64,000 bases of DNA from an uncultured Clostridia bacterium (GCA_949286835.1 CASEDP010000004.1:173922-237921), one strand, 5' to 3'. Positions 8,521-17,284 are shown, counted from the stretch's first letter. The notes: a model not told the origin generated them from the letters alone. A program made the numbers and translations.

Positions 8521-9744
8521 TCAGAAACGCAATTGCTCCTGAAACAGCCTTATCGCATAGGCGTCCGTCATTCCCGCGATAAAATCTGTGATGGCGAGGG
8601 CATATGTGCGCGCGTCCGAAAGTTTTCCGTAGGGCTTTGCGTTGCTGTACCTTGCCATATCCCCGCGCTTTTCGGGCGGTAAACCTTCGGCGTCGCAGAA
8701 CTTTATAAGCCACGACAGGAACGCCCCGCCGAGTTCGGGATATACCGCCGCATAGCGCGCGATTTCGCCGAACACGTCGCCGCCGTTCCACAGCGAATAC
8801 AGCCCGCCGAAGAGCGTTTCGATGATGAGCTCCGCATACCGCTGAAAGGCGGCAAAGCGCGGGTTTTTGTATATGTTGCGATAGTTGAACGCCTTGACCG
8901 CGCTCAGCTTTTCAAAGTATCCCGGACTTATGACTATGCCCTCTTCGGGCGAGCTGTGGCGGCAGACGTCGACTATTATGTCGTGCATAATGACGGTGGT
9001 ATTCACCGCGTTTCCGCCGCCCGCAAAGAGACTGTTGAGCTCCCTGCGCTTGCCCTCGTCCAGAAAGCCGAGGCTTACGGCGTCCTCCACGTCCCTGCCG
9101 AGGTATGCTACCTTGTCGGCGAGCTTGACTATGCACCCCTCCCACGTGGCGGGCGGGTATTGCCCGACGCGCTCTATGCGGCTGAGGTCGAAGAGCTCCT
9201 TCCTCGGCGAGAGGGCGTTTTCGTCCACCTCTCCGCAGTGGGAGATTATGCCGTCGCGCACGGCGTAAGTGAGGTCGAGGTTGCGCATTATGCCGTCGTT
9301 ATCCTCCAGGAGGTCGAGCTCGTCTACAATCCTCAGCCCCTGCCGCTCGTGCCAGAAGGTGCGTCCGACATACTTTTCGGACAGTGCGGAGAGCACCTTT
9401 TCGCCGTGGTGACCGAAGGGGGCGTGTCCGAGGTCGTGCCCGAAGGCAATCGCCTTGGTCAGCTCCTCGTTCAGACCCAGATTTACCGCCATTGTATAGG
9501 CGACGCTCTCGACGTGGGCGACGTGTTCCATACGCGTGCAGACGTGGTCGTTTTCGGCATTGAAAAATACCTGCGTCTTGTGCTTGAGCCGCCTGTACGC
9601 CGACGAATGAAGTATGCGCGTATAGTCGCGCGCAAACGGGGAACGTATGTCGCCTTCCCTCTCGTACAGCGCCGATTTCCTTGCCGCGAGCGCGGGGTTA
9701 GCCCCCTGCCCTGCGGCTACCTTTGAAAACTTCTTTTTCTCCAT
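8521..9744 (-). CDS. dgt: Deoxyguanosinetriphosphate triphosphohydrolase-like HD protein
   Basis: 407 residues. It carries the HD-domain metal ligands of dNTP triphosphohydrolases: H74 (RMEH), H103-D104 (GHDLGHAPFGHHGE) and D210 (KLADKVAYLGRD). The N-terminal RSPFARDYTRILHSSAYRRLKHKTQVF block is diagnostic of dGTPases of the short bacterial type. It should hydrolyse dGTP or other dNTPs to the nucleoside and triphosphate in the cytoplasm, trimming dNTP pools. GGGGG lies 8-9 bases before the ATG. The gene stands alone, 83 bases upstream of the DUF2188 gene on the same strand. Confidence 0.92.
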   Translation of the reverse strand: MEKKKFSKVAAGQGANPALAARKSALYEREGDIRSPFARDYTRILHSSAYRRLKHKTQVFFNAENDHVCTRMEHVAHVESVAYTMAVNLGLNEELTKAIAFGHDLGHAPFGHHGEKVLSALSEKYVGRTFWHERQGLRIVDELDLLEDNDGIMRNLDLTYAVRDGIISHCGEVDENALSPRKELFDLSRIERVGQYPPATWEGCIVKLADKVAYLGRDVEDAVSLGFLDEGKRRELNSLFAGGGNAVNTTVIMHDIIVDVCRHSSPEEGIVISPGYFEKLSAVKAFNYRNIYKNPRFAAFQRYAELIIETLFGGLYSLWNGGDVFGEIARYAAVYPELGGAFLSWLIKFCDAEGLPPEKRGDMARYSNAKPYGKLSDARTYALAITDFIAGMTDAYAIRLFQEQLRF

Positions 9745-9926
9745 TGCAGATCCCCCGACAGTTTTTCATATAGATTATACACCGCGCCGCCCGCCATTGC
9801 AAGGGCAAGCTGATATAAAAGCGGGCATATGCGGGCTGCGCGGGGCGGAAAATATGCGCTATGCCATTGACAAGAGGGGCGCGCGTCTGTTAAAATTTAT
9901 TAAACGCAGTTGCGGGGGCGAGGACT

Positions 9927-10577
9927 ATGAACGAAAAGAGGCGACAACTGATTGAAAGGCTTGACGGCGGCAGGCTGTTTGAAAGGGACAGGCTGGAGAT
10001 ACTGCTGGACAACGCTTTCCCCTCGGCGGACAACGCGCCCATCGCCGAAAAACTTCTGAGGTGCTTCCCCTGCATAGACGCGGTGCTTGCCGCAAGCGAG
10101 GAGGAACTTGCCGCCGTGGAGGGCTTGGGCAGGCGGTACACAGACTACCTCATCTGCGTGGAAAAATGCTGCAGAAGGCAAGTTGCGGAGCAGACAATTG
10201 AGAACAGCGGACAGTTTATCGAGTTGATGCGCAAAAATTTTCTCGGCAAAGACAGCGAACAGGGCGCATTCTACCTTGTAAACAAACACGGCAAAGTAGT
10301 AAAGAGCGAGTTCTTCACCTCGTCCAGCGTCGACTTTGTGCGGCTGAAGGCTTCGGAGGTGTTCAGGCTGTTCTCGCTTTACGACTGCTACGGAATTTAC
10401 ATAGCGCACAACCACGTGTTCGGCGCGGCATATCCCTCCGCCGCGGACGACGAGATGACTAATAAATTAAAGCGCATCGCCCGGAAATGCGGCGTAAAAC
10501 TCATTGACCACGCAATTATAAATTCCCGCGGCGAGAGCTTCAGCTATGCGCAGTCCGGCAGACTTGAAGAGATCTGA
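9927..10577 (+). CDS. RadC-family JAB/MPN protein
   Basis: 216 residues, close to the usual length for RadC proteins. The JAMM motif is complete: E144, H161-x-H163, seven residues, S171 and D174. A helix-hairpin-helix-like segment (LAAVEGLGRRY, residues 61-71) precedes it, as in the family. The usual HNHPSG is changed to HNHVFG. RadC proteins are called DNA repair proteins by tradition, but their biochemical role is unsettled; a zinc-dependent peptidase fold is clear. It is divergent from dgt with a 182-base gap, and a strong hairpin terminator follows it. Confidence 0.88.
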   Translation: MNEKRRQLIERLDGGRLFERDRLEILLDNAFPSADNAPIAEKLLRCFPCIDAVLAASEEELAAVEGLGRRYTDYLICVEKCCRRQVAEQTIENSGQFIELMRKNFLGKDSEQGAFYLVNKHGKVVKSEFFTSSSVDFVRLKASEVFRLFSLYDCYGIYIAHNHVFGAAYPSAADDEMTNKLKRIARKCGVKLIDHAIINSRGESFSYAQSGRLEEI

Positions 10578-10618
10578 ATTCATATTATATACAACTTATA
10601 TACAACTATACAACGGTT

Positions 10619-10655
10619 AAGCCGCCGCGCTCGTCAGGAGCGCGGCGGCAATATG
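10619..10655. terminator. Bidirectional terminator between radC-like gene and ABC operon
   Basis: An 11-bp perfect GC stem (gccgccgcgct / agcgcggcggc, 10621-10649) between two converging genes, with AATATGTTTTG on the plus side and TTAACCG on the minus side. It is better as a plus-strand terminator. Confidence 0.75.
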
Positions 10656-10668
10656 TTTTGTCATATTT

Positions 10669-11268
10669 TCAGCAGCGTTTTCTGTCGTAAATTGCCACTG
10701 AGATAAAGTAGGACGCCACGGCAAGCGCGACAGTTGCGGGAATGCTGACGGCGGCGATTATTTGGGGAGTTGCGCCCCAAGCCTCGGGTATAAGCGAAAG
10801 GGCGAATATGAGTATGACTATCATTGCGATCATAGCGACAATCATATATACCCTGCCCCTCTCCGTGCCGAATTTGATGACGAGCGGCAGCGTGACGGCG
10901 AACATCAAAAACTGCATACACACGGGCAGAACGAAGTCGAGCCAGTCGCAATAGTCACGTATTAGAATAAAAGCCGCAAGATATGCCGCAATGCCTAAAA
11001 CGGCAAAGATAAGTCCCAACAGATATTTTTCGCCGACTATCGCCCACTTGCCCGCGCCGCTCGCCGCGACGAACCTGTTCCAGCCGTCCTTTTCCTCATA
11101 GGCGAACGCCGTGAGCAATACGGATACGGTCACGAGTATGCCAATCGTCGCCCCGAAAGCCGAATTGCGGACAAACACCGATACGGCGCAGAATATGACT
11201 ATCATTGCAAGATACCAGAGTATCTGCTTGCGGACATTGTACAAGTCCTTCAACAGAAGTCCCTTCAT
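10669..11268 (-). CDS. ABC-2 type transporter membrane subunit
   Basis: 199 residues with about six hydrophobic segments and a start (MKGLLLKDLYNVRKQ) typical of ABC-2 permeases of the YtrC/BcrB kind. Its ATG overlaps the stop codon of the ATPase gene (ATGA), so the two are translationally coupled. It should form the membrane part of an exporter with the ATPase encoded at 11265-12107. Substrate is unknown; homologous YtrA-regulated systems respond to cell-wall-active compounds, which is suggestive only. Confidence 0.85.
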   Translation of the reverse strand: MKGLLLKDLYNVRKQILWYLAMIVIFCAVSVFVRNSAFGATIGILVTVSVLLTAFAYEEKDGWNRFVAASGAGKWAIVGEKYLLGLIFAVLGIAAYLAAFILIRDYCDWLDFVLPVCMQFLMFAVTLPLVIKFGTERGRVYMIVAMIAMIVILIFALSLIPEAWGATPQIIAAVSIPATVALAVASYFISVAIYDRKRC

Positions 11269-12107
11269 AGACTTACCCCCTTAGAGTAAAACAGCATTAT
11301 ATCGTCCAGCCGCACGGGGCGCATATCGAACCCCTGCGGCATTTCCTCCCTGTATGCCAGAAGCTCGGTGCGGTACTCCTTTTCAAGCACCCTGACCACC
11401 GCGCGCCTGTCGAGCTCCGGCAATATCTTCTTGTCGACGCTGTACACGGCGTACTTTTCCAGAAGTTCGTCCTTCGGCTCGCTCAAAAGTACCCTGCCGC
11501 CGTGCATATACACTATATAGTCGCACAGCTTTTCGAGGTCGGAGGTGATGTGCGAGGAGATTAAAACCGCCTTGCCGTCGCCCGAAACATAGTCGTAGAT
11601 CATTCCCAGAATTTCGTCGCGCACGACGGGGTCTAACCCGCTCGTCGGCTCGTCGAGAATTAGGAGCTCGCTGTCGTACGAGAGCGAAACGGCGATCGCC
11701 GCCTTCATCTTCATACCCTTTGAAAATTCCTTGAGCGGCTGGCTTTCGGGCAGCCCCAGCGAGGCTATGAGCGATCTGAACCTGCCCTTATTCCACGTCG
11801 GGAACATATTTCTGAGCACCGTGCCGAGCATCTTCAGCGTAAGCTCGTCGGGCAGCCCCGTATCGTCGAGGACATAGGCAATCTTCTGCCTCTCCTCCCT
11901 CGTGAGCTTATCCGCCTCCTTCCCGCCGAAGAGAATTCTGCCGCCGTCGGGACGGACTATGCCGAGAATTGACTTTATGACCGTGCTCTTGCCCGCGCCG
12001 TTTTCGCCGATGAGCCCGACGACCGCGCCGCAGGGCACGGAAAAAGTCGCCTCTTCCTTAAAATCGCCGTAGCGCTTTGTGAGATTTATTATGTCCAATT
12101 TATTCAC
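11265..12107 (-). CDS. ABC transporter ATP-binding protein (YtrB/BcrA type)
   Basis: 280 residues, starting at GTG 12107, which follows GGGAGG by about 7 bases; a longer in-frame ATG at 12167 lacks this. It has Walker A (GENGAGKST), a degenerate signature (EFSKGMKMK) and Walker B with D-loop (LLILDEPTSGLDP), plus the H-switch (SSHITSDLEKLCD). The C-terminal 80 residues are the variable accessory domain. It powers the ABC-2 permease encoded just downstream and lies 103 bases downstream of a GntR regulator on the same strand, forming a regulator-ATPase-permease operon. Confidence 0.92.
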   Translation of the reverse strand: MNKLDIINLTKRYGDFKEEATFSVPCGAVVGLIGENGAGKSTVIKSILGIVRPDGGRILFGGKEADKLTREERQKIAYVLDDTGLPDELTLKMLGTVLRNMFPTWNKGRFRSLIASLGLPESQPLKEFSKGMKMKAAIAVSLSYDSELLILDEPTSGLDPVVRDEILGMIYDYVSGDGKAVLISSHITSDLEKLCDYIVYMHGGRVLLSEPKDELLEKYAVYSVDKKILPELDRRAVVRVLEKEYRTELLAYREEMPQGFDMRPVRLDDIMLFYSKGVSL

Positions 12108-12210
12108 GCTTTGCCTCCCTTGAAGTGTGCGCATATTTATTATGGCGGTATGACAATTATTGCCCATCTCCGCCAGAATTTCTGACTTCTTTATCCGTGC
12201 TTTTACGCGC

Positions 12211-12618
12211 TTATTCTGCGCTGTTGCCCGCCTCGTCCGACTTTTTGTCGTTTGCGAACGCCTGCGCCGCCTCCCTTAAAAACTGCTCCTTTGAAAGGTT
12301 GCACCGCACCGCCAGAATTGCCGCGTCCGCAAGGTTCTGCCGCATATCGCCGAGGTTTTTTTCCCGCACGAAGTCGGCGTTGCGCTCGGCAACGAAACTG
12401 CCCTTGCCGACCACCGAATATATATATCCGTCGCGTTCGAGGTCGGCATATGCCCTCGACGTCGTTATGACGCTTATCCGCAAATCTTTGGCAAGCCCCC
12501 TTATCGTAGGCAGCGGCTCGCCCGCCTTGAGCGTTCCGTCGAGTATCATAGTCTTAATTCTTTCATATATCTGTTCATACAGCGCCTTGCCCGAGGCGTT
12601 GGAAAGGTAGATGTTCAT
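12211..12618 (-). CDS. GntR-family regulator, YtrA subfamily
   Basis: 135 residues from ATG 12618, with AAGGAG 8-9 bases upstream. The N-terminal winged helix (KALYEQIYERIKTMILDGTLKAGEPLPTIRGLAKDLRIS...) is classic GntR. The effector domain is only about 50 residues, as in the short YtrA subfamily, which usually represses its own operon. The ATPase and permease genes follow on the same strand, so this is the likely repressor of the ABC exporter. Confidence 0.9.
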   Translation of the reverse strand: MNIYLSNASGKALYEQIYERIKTMILDGTLKAGEPLPTIRGLAKDLRISVITTSRAYADLERDGYIYSVVGKGSFVAERNADFVREKNLGDMRQNLADAAILAVRCNLSKEQFLREAAQAFANDKKSDEAGNSAE

Positions 12619-12634
12619 CTGCTCACTCCTTGAA

Positions 12635-12657
12635 TTGTTCATATTGATTATATACAA
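12635..12657. promoter_or_regulatory. Imperfect palindrome, candidate GntR operator
   Basis: The sequence ttgttcatattgattatatacaa lies immediately upstream of the GntR ribosome site. Its outer bases pair as TTGT...ACAA with partial symmetry inside. YtrA-type regulators bind such palindromes at their own promoter. No experiment or alignment supports it here. Confidence 0.35.
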
Positions 12658-12762
12658 TATGCGTTTATCTGTCAAGCGTTGCGGGCAATAATTTTTAAAA
12701 TCTTCTGTCGGCGGGAAGGGGGTATTTACAGGCGGGCGAAAAAGTGGTATAATTACATAAAA

Positions 12763-12778
12763 ATTTACACGTGAAACA
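12763..12778. promoter_or_regulatory. Half-degenerate parS-like site
   Basis: The sequence atttacacgtgaaaca has the perfect right half (cacgtgaaaca) of the parS palindrome but three mismatches in the left half compared with tgtttcacgtgaaaca. It lies between divergent genes, about 18 kb from parB. Binding by ParB is possible but less certain than at 34513. Confidence 0.35.
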
Positions 12779-12860
12779 TTGAAACGGGGCATATTGCGGG
12801 GGAAATTGCGTTTGCCCCCTGCGTTCCGCCCCGAAAACGCGGCGACGTTTAAGGTGAATT

Positions 12861-13247
12861 ATGACGAGGGAAGAGCTGAAAGAACACATATTTTCGACAT
12901 ACGGGGTGGGCGCCGAACAGCCGTGGAAGGACGACCCGACCGACGAAATTTTCCGCCGCGCGGACAGCGGCAAGTGGTTTGCGCTCGTGATGGAAATACC
13001 CGAAAGGTACGTGCGCCTCGGCGACGGCACAATGACGGCAATGAACATCAAGAGCGAGCCCTTTATGGTTGCGGGGCTCATACGCGACGAGGGGATATAT
13101 CCCGCCTACCATATGAACAAGACGCACTGGGTGACGGTTGACCTCGCCGCCGTGCCCGACGAAAAGATAAAGGTGCTTATTGACGTAAGTTACAACCTCG
13201 TCGCGCCCAAAAGGCGGCGCGACGCCCGCCATAAGGACGACTTTTGA
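12861..13247 (+). CDS. MmcQ/YjbR-family protein
   Basis: 128 residues, matching the short YjbR fold. Conserved family blocks are present: GAEQPWKDDPTDEIFRR, KWFALVMEIP, NIKSEPFMVAGL, YPAYHMNKTHWVTVDL and the C-terminal LIDVSYNLVAPK. Members have a CyaY-like or DNA-binding-like fold; their cellular role is not established. A single-gene unit, divergent from the GntR operon, with a good terminator 78 bases after its stop. Confidence 0.9.
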   Translation: MTREELKEHIFSTYGVGAEQPWKDDPTDEIFRRADSGKWFALVMEIPERYVRLGDGTMTAMNIKSEPFMVAGLIRDEGIYPAYHMNKTHWVTVDLAAVPDEKIKVLIDVSYNLVAPKRRRDARHKDDF

Positions 13248-13324
13248 GGCGATAACCCTGCCCTCCGTCGGACAGAAAGGCAACAAAGCTGCCTTAACGC
13301 GCATAGGGCGGCACGGAAAGTCAA

Positions 13325-13366
13325 AGCCGCCCGCGCCATTTTGTGGCGCGGGCGGCTGCATTTTTA
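13325..13366 (+). terminator. Terminator of the YjbR-family gene
   Basis: A 13-bp GC-rich stem (agccgcccgcgcc 13325-13337 pairing with ggcgcgggcggct up to 13357), followed by gcattttta. Confidence 0.85.
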
Positions 13367-13571
13367 TTCCTTTGCCCCCGCAACGGCGGCAACTCTTCGG
13401 CAATATTTTTCCTGCGACTTTTATTCTGCAAATCTTTATTCGCCTGGTTTTATCGGGCAAATTTTATCGGACAATCGCTGTTCCGCACCTTGCGCGGACT
13501 GCACGCCATTCCCCTGCCGCGGCAGCTCGACCGAACAGGGAAAGTTGAGCGCGGCAACACGACTGCATAGG

Positions 13572-13606
13572 GAAAGCCCCCGCGAACGCCTTTCGCGGGG
13601 GCTTTC
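13572..13606 (-). terminator. Hairpin at the end of the Ntn-hydrolase gene
   Basis: A perfect 15-bp stem (gaaagcccccgcgaa at 13572-13586 with ttcgcgggggctttc at 13592-13606), 44 bases past the minus-strand stop at 13650. No T-run follows on the minus strand, so it may be a weak terminator or an RNA 3' end stabiliser. Confidence 0.5.
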
Positions 13607-13649
13607 TTAAGGAGCTTGATGCGGCGCGCAGACCGCGCCGCGCGTGTAA

Positions 13650-14876
13650 TCACTTTGCCGAGCTGGTTATAGTGCCAGCCGAAAGGTCTATGACGAACAC
13701 CGCAGAGGGGTCGTCATAATTCTCGTTGGTCACCCAGAGTGCCGTCTTGTCGGTGAGGTTATAGACCACGCTGTGCACCGTACAGCCGTTGCCGTCGTCG
13801 TTGTTCCAGTCCCTTCTGCCGACAATTTTAAGTATGTCCATAGCCGCATCGACGTCGGGCAATACGCCGTCCGTCTTTGCAAGCTCTTCATAAATTCTGT
13901 CGTATCTGTCGAGCCCCGCCTTCTCGTCGTCCTCGCCGTAGTAGTCGGGCTGGAGGACGAAGTTTGTTATCCACTGAAAGTCGCTTACGCCCTCCCTTTC
14001 GCCGATATGCGCGTCATCGTCGTTGTAGATTACCTTGAGCGTCCTTGCAGAGCCGTCGTTATCCGTCTTGTCCGTGCCGTTCGTCCACTCTAAAATGGCG
14101 CTCTTTCCCGTGGCGTCCGCGACCATATAGTGATAGGACGTCTGCGCCGAATCGTGCAGGTCGTACTTTTCCACGAGCTTTACCGCCTCCTCTACGCTGT
14201 CGGCATAGTCGAGTATTAAGCGGAGCATAGTCGTCGAAGTGAGGTCGGGCTTGTCAGTGTCGACATCGGTGGGCACCGTCTCTTCGCCGCCCTGATAGGT
14301 CATATATATGCCGCAGCTCACGCCCGCGTCGTTCATTCCGTCGAGAGGCGCGAAGGGCGCGGCAAGGCAGGTTACCTTATCCATAAGCCCCTCCACATCC
14401 TTTTCCTGGTCTATGCCGAGGAACTGCAGGTCTACTGTGGAGACGGTTGCGTGCCTGCCGTTGCCGGCATTTGTGAATACCACGCAGGTATTAGTCTTGT
14501 CGAAGTCATAGTTGCGCGCAAACAGTCTGTCTCCGTCCGATGTCCTTGCCGTAAAGGACGAGCAGGCGATCTCCGACTCCGTAAGTCCCATATCTATGAG
14601 CCCCTTTGTTATGTGGTCGGTGATGAAGGATATGAGCTGGCTGTCGCTCTTTGCTCCGCCCTGTTCGAGATATTCGTCGAAGTAGAACCCGCCCCTGACG
14701 GTCATTGTGTAGACCGAACCGTCGAGGTGCGCGTCGTCTCTGTCGCGGAGTTTTTTCATACTTGCCACCGTGGAAATCTCGTTGCCCCATACGCAGGCGA
14801 TGGTTATGCCCAGCGCGGCGATTATGACTATCACTGCGGCGACGACGATTGCCACGATTTTCTGCCATAACTTCAT
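13650..14876 (-). CDS. Membrane-anchored Ntn hydrolase (linear amide C-N hydrolase / acyltransferase family)
   Basis: 408 residues from ATG 14876, with GAGGG 7 bases upstream; an alternative ATG at 14900 has poorer spacing. Residues about 6-30 are one hydrophobic segment, either an uncleaved signal or an anchor. C105 (EIACSSFTARTSDGDRLFARNYDFD) matches the N-terminal nucleophile and following Arg/Asn-x-Asp pattern of choloylglycine hydrolase-like proteins, related to penicillin V acylase and C45 acyltransferases. In this family processing exposes the Cys as the new N-terminus. Substrate is unknown. It follows a MarR gene by 31 bases on the same strand, so the two probably form one operon. Confidence 0.75.
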   Translation of the reverse strand: MKLWQKIVAIVVAAVIVIIAALGITIACVWGNEISTVASMKKLRDRDDAHLDGSVYTMTVRGGFYFDEYLEQGGAKSDSQLISFITDHITKGLIDMGLTESEIACSSFTARTSDGDRLFARNYDFDKTNTCVVFTNAGNGRHATVSTVDLQFLGIDQEKDVEGLMDKVTCLAAPFAPLDGMNDAGVSCGIYMTYQGGEETVPTDVDTDKPDLTSTTMLRLILDYADSVEEAVKLVEKYDLHDSAQTSYHYMVADATGKSAILEWTNGTDKTDNDGSARTLKVIYNDDDAHIGEREGVSDFQWITNFVLQPDYYGEDDEKAGLDRYDRIYEELAKTDGVLPDVDAAMDILKIVGRRDWNNDDGNGCTVHSVVYNLTDKTALWVTNENYDDPSAVFVIDLSAGTITSSAK

Positions 14877-14907
14877 ATGGCGTCCCTCTGTCTTTGTCAT
14901 TTCTTTC

Positions 14908-15411
14908 TCAATTCTCCTGTCTTATATCGCCTGAACGGGCGACTATTTTTTCGACGATGCGCACAAAGACGCGGGCGTCCTCCTCCCCGATTATATTGCA
15001 TATCGCATCGGCAAGCGCCAGCGAATTGGAATGTACGGCGAGGAACTCCTGCATCTTTTCGGGCACGGCGGAGATGAAGAGCGCCCTCTTATCCTGTTGG
15101 CTGCACTCCTTTGTCACCAGCCCCCTCTGCTCCAGAGACGCCACGGTGCGGTTTGCCTGAGATTTGAGCATATTTGTCTCTTCGACAATTCTCGAAAAGG
15201 GCAACCTGCCGCTGCCGCCCGCCTTGTAATTATTGTAGAGAAGCAGCATTACAACCGCCTCGTTATAGGCCAGCCCGCTGGTTATGCGGCTGCTCTTCAA
15301 AAGCGCGCTGAGATGCACCCAGGACAGAATGATGTCCTCGTTTAGCTGTTCCCTGCCCTCTGCGGGGGTGATCCCCGACGCAGCCGAAATTTTTCCGCCG
15401 TGTTCTTCCAT
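14908..15411 (-). CDS. MarR-family transcriptional regulator
   Basis: 167 residues from ATG 15411 (AGAGG 12 bases upstream); ATG 15423 in the same frame is an alternative but abuts AGAGG. The winged helix is clear: MLLLYNNYKAGGSGRLPFSRIVEETNML, the recognition helix KSQANRTVASLEQRGLV, and the wing with DKRALFISAV. MarR proteins usually repress their own operon until a small ligand binds. The Ntn hydrolase gene follows at once, and a palindrome lies upstream (15474-15488), fitting autoregulation. Confidence 0.85.
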   Translation of the reverse strand: MEEHGGKISAASGITPAEGREQLNEDIILSWVHLSALLKSSRITSGLAYNEAVVMLLLYNNYKAGGSGRLPFSRIVEETNMLKSQANRTVASLEQRGLVTKECSQQDKRALFISAVPEKMQEFLAVHSNSLALADAICNIIGEEDARVFVRIVEKIVARSGDIRQEN

Positions 15412-15473
15412 TTTTTTACGCATCCTCTCTGCGGGCGCCCTGCGCTTCGGCGCGGCCGTTGCCCGCAATTATT

Positions 15474-15488
15474 GTTCACATTGTGAAC
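15474..15488. promoter_or_regulatory. Perfect palindrome upstream of MarR gene, candidate operator
   Basis: GTTCACA and TGTGAAC arms (15474-15480 and 15482-15488) around one base. It lies about 50-60 bases upstream of the MarR start in AT-rich DNA where the promoter should be. MarR dimers bind 15-20 base palindromes of this kind; assignment to this regulator is inferred from position. Confidence 0.5.
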
Positions 15489-15695
15489 TTTTAATCATTC
15501 TATACCCATCCCGTCCGATTGTCAAGCAAAATCGCGTAAAAAAATCCGCCTCCTCGTCGGCGCGCGGTAAAAGGGGAAAGAAACAGGCGGCGCCGACGCC
15601 TGATTACGCAACGGGGTGCAAAGGGCAACTGCCGCCGCCACTCTGTTGCGGGGCGGCGGGTCTGACGCCTTCCGCGTGCAAAAATAATGCGGTAA

Positions 15696-16022
15696 GACGA
15701 CAATATCTCCCGCCAGATAAGCGAGTTCATAGAGGGCAACCTGTCCTCCCCCCTTGACAGCGCGACAATCTGCAACCACTTTTTCATCTCGCGCACAAAG
15801 CTGTATGAAATTTCTGTGCAGGCGTTCAATATGGGCATAGCGCAGTATGTGACCTATAAGCGGCTGGAGAGGGCGAAAGAGCTGCTGCGCGAGAGCAATT
15901 CCACAGTCGCGGCAATCTCCGCGCAGGTGGGCGTGGACGACTATAATTACTTCTGCAAGCTGTTCAGAAAACACGAAGGCTGTACCCCGATGCAGTACAG
16001 AAAACAGCGCACATCCGACTGA
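15696..16022 (+). pseudogene. Remnant of an AraC-family regulator (DNA-binding domain only)
   Basis: A frame of 108 codons opens just after an in-frame TAA at 15693 and reads like the two-helix AraC domain: ATICNHFFISRTKLYEI, then YVTYKRLERAKELLRES, AAISAQVGV, YNYFCKLFRKHEGCTPMQYR. No usable start with a ribosome site exists; the first possible start (GTG 15816) would remove the first helix-turn-helix. The N-terminal sensor domain is absent upstream, where the DNA reads as non-coding. I take it as a decayed regulator. An alternative is a short single-domain regulator with an unusual start. Confidence 0.65.
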
Positions 16023-16094
16023 TTATCCCCCCCCACAATATCTCCTCGCGGGCGCGTTAAATGTGCATACAGTACGGGCTTTTCGTGCCCTTAA

Positions 16095-16137
16095 TAAAAA
16101 ATTGCGGCAGCGCTGCAATGAGCGCTGCCGCTTTTAA
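16095..16137. terminator. Bidirectional terminator
   Basis: A 10-bp GC stem (gcggcagcgc 16104-16113, gcgctgccgc 16122-16131) with TTTTAAATT on the plus side and AATTTTTTATT on the minus side. It serves the mscS-like gene (stop at 16189) and the AraC remnant. Confidence 0.8.
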
Positions 16138-16188
16138 ATTTATGCCGCTGCAAGCGGCGTTCTGCCATTAAGGAAAACCGCGACGTGG

Positions 16189-17223
16189 TCAGCCCTGCTG
16201 CTCGTCGTCGCCTATGCCGCGCGTCAGCCGCCTCTGTTCGTCGACGAACTGCTGCGCCTCGGTCTGCCCCACCGCCTGGTTTTGCGGGAACTGCTGGGGC
16301 TGGTGCACGACTATCTGCGTGAAAGGTATGCCTATGCCGTTGCGGTCGAAGAGCAATTTGAGCTGGCGGTTGAGGTCGCGCTCCACCTGGAATTTCTGCG
16401 TTTCGGGGCACTTTGCCGTAAAGCGCAGCGTGACGCCCGACGCGCCGAGCGCGGATACGCCCATATAGAAGGGACCTTCGACTATGTCGGGGATATTCCT
16501 GCGCATCTCGTCGAGGTTGTTCCTGATGACGAGCTCGACCTTTTCGAGCGATTCGCCGTACTCCATATCAATTTCCGACACGGCGAGGGAGAGCTGGCTG
16601 GTCATATTTATGAGCGTGCGTATGTCCGAATTGTTCACCACCTTTATGTCGCCGCCCGCGTCCTCTATCTGCGTGGTGCGTATGCCTATCTCCTTTACCG
16701 TGCCGCGGAAGCCGTCCACGACTATTATGTCGCCGACGTCGAAGATATTTTCAAAGACTATGAACAGCCCCGCGATTATATCCTCGATAAGCGGCTGCGC
16801 GCCGAGGCCGACGATTAAGCTGAGTATTCCGATGCCCGCGAGCAATGCCGTGGTGTTTACGCCCCACGTGCTGAGCACGGCGAAGATGAGCACAATCACG
16901 GCGATGTACTTTATGAAGCTGCACAGCAGGTCGACGAGCGCCTTGCCCTGTTTGAGAAGGCGGGTGAGCTGCCCGAGCGCAAACCGCACGGCGTACGACA
17001 GCGTGAGCAGGAATATTATATAGCTGAGCGAGCGCAACCAGACGTTTGGCTGTGCGGCGTCGCCGAAGAAGTTTATGCCGTTATAGAATACGCTGTCCTC
17101 TTTGAAAATCCAATTGCCCGCGATGAGCAGAATGAAGTAGACCAGCGCGATTGCGAGGCATACCGCCTTAAAGACGATTGCGACTATGTCGCGCACATCC
17201 CTCTCTTTTACCTGCTGTTCCAT
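16189..17223 (-). CDS. MscS-type small-conductance mechanosensitive channel
   Basis: 344 residues from ATG 17223, with AAGGAGGG 7 bases upstream. Three or four membrane segments are followed by the TM3/beta-domain signature of MscS: LLAGIGILSLIVGLGAQPLIEDIIAGLFIVFENIFDVGD, then the Gly-containing beta strand (VDGFRGTVKEIGIRTT) and the NSDIRTLINMT motif. The tail is Gln-rich and polar. The channel releases solutes on hypo-osmotic shock from the inner membrane. It is likely expressed alone. Confidence 0.9.
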   Translation of the reverse strand: MEQQVKERDVRDIVAIVFKAVCLAIALVYFILLIAGNWIFKEDSVFYNGINFFGDAAQPNVWLRSLSYIIFLLTLSYAVRFALGQLTRLLKQGKALVDLLCSFIKYIAVIVLIFAVLSTWGVNTTALLAGIGILSLIVGLGAQPLIEDIIAGLFIVFENIFDVGDIIVVDGFRGTVKEIGIRTTQIEDAGGDIKVVNNSDIRTLINMTSQLSLAVSEIDMEYGESLEKVELVIRNNLDEMRRNIPDIVEGPFYMGVSALGASGVTLRFTAKCPETQKFQVERDLNRQLKLLFDRNGIGIPFTQIVVHQPQQFPQNQAVGQTEAQQFVDEQRRLTRGIGDDEQQG

Positions 17224-17284
17224 AGTTTTTCCCTCCTTGTTGAAGTCCGCCCGCAAGGGCGTATGCCTGCGCCGCTGTACGCGG

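Larger units (their letters stand above)
13248..13649. other. Intergenic region holding two terminator hairpins
   Basis: About 400 bases between converging genes. It holds the terminator at 13325-13366 and a second strong hairpin at 13572-13606. Between them are GC-rich and pyrimidine-rich stretches with no ribosome sites or credible gene. Confidence 0.5.
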
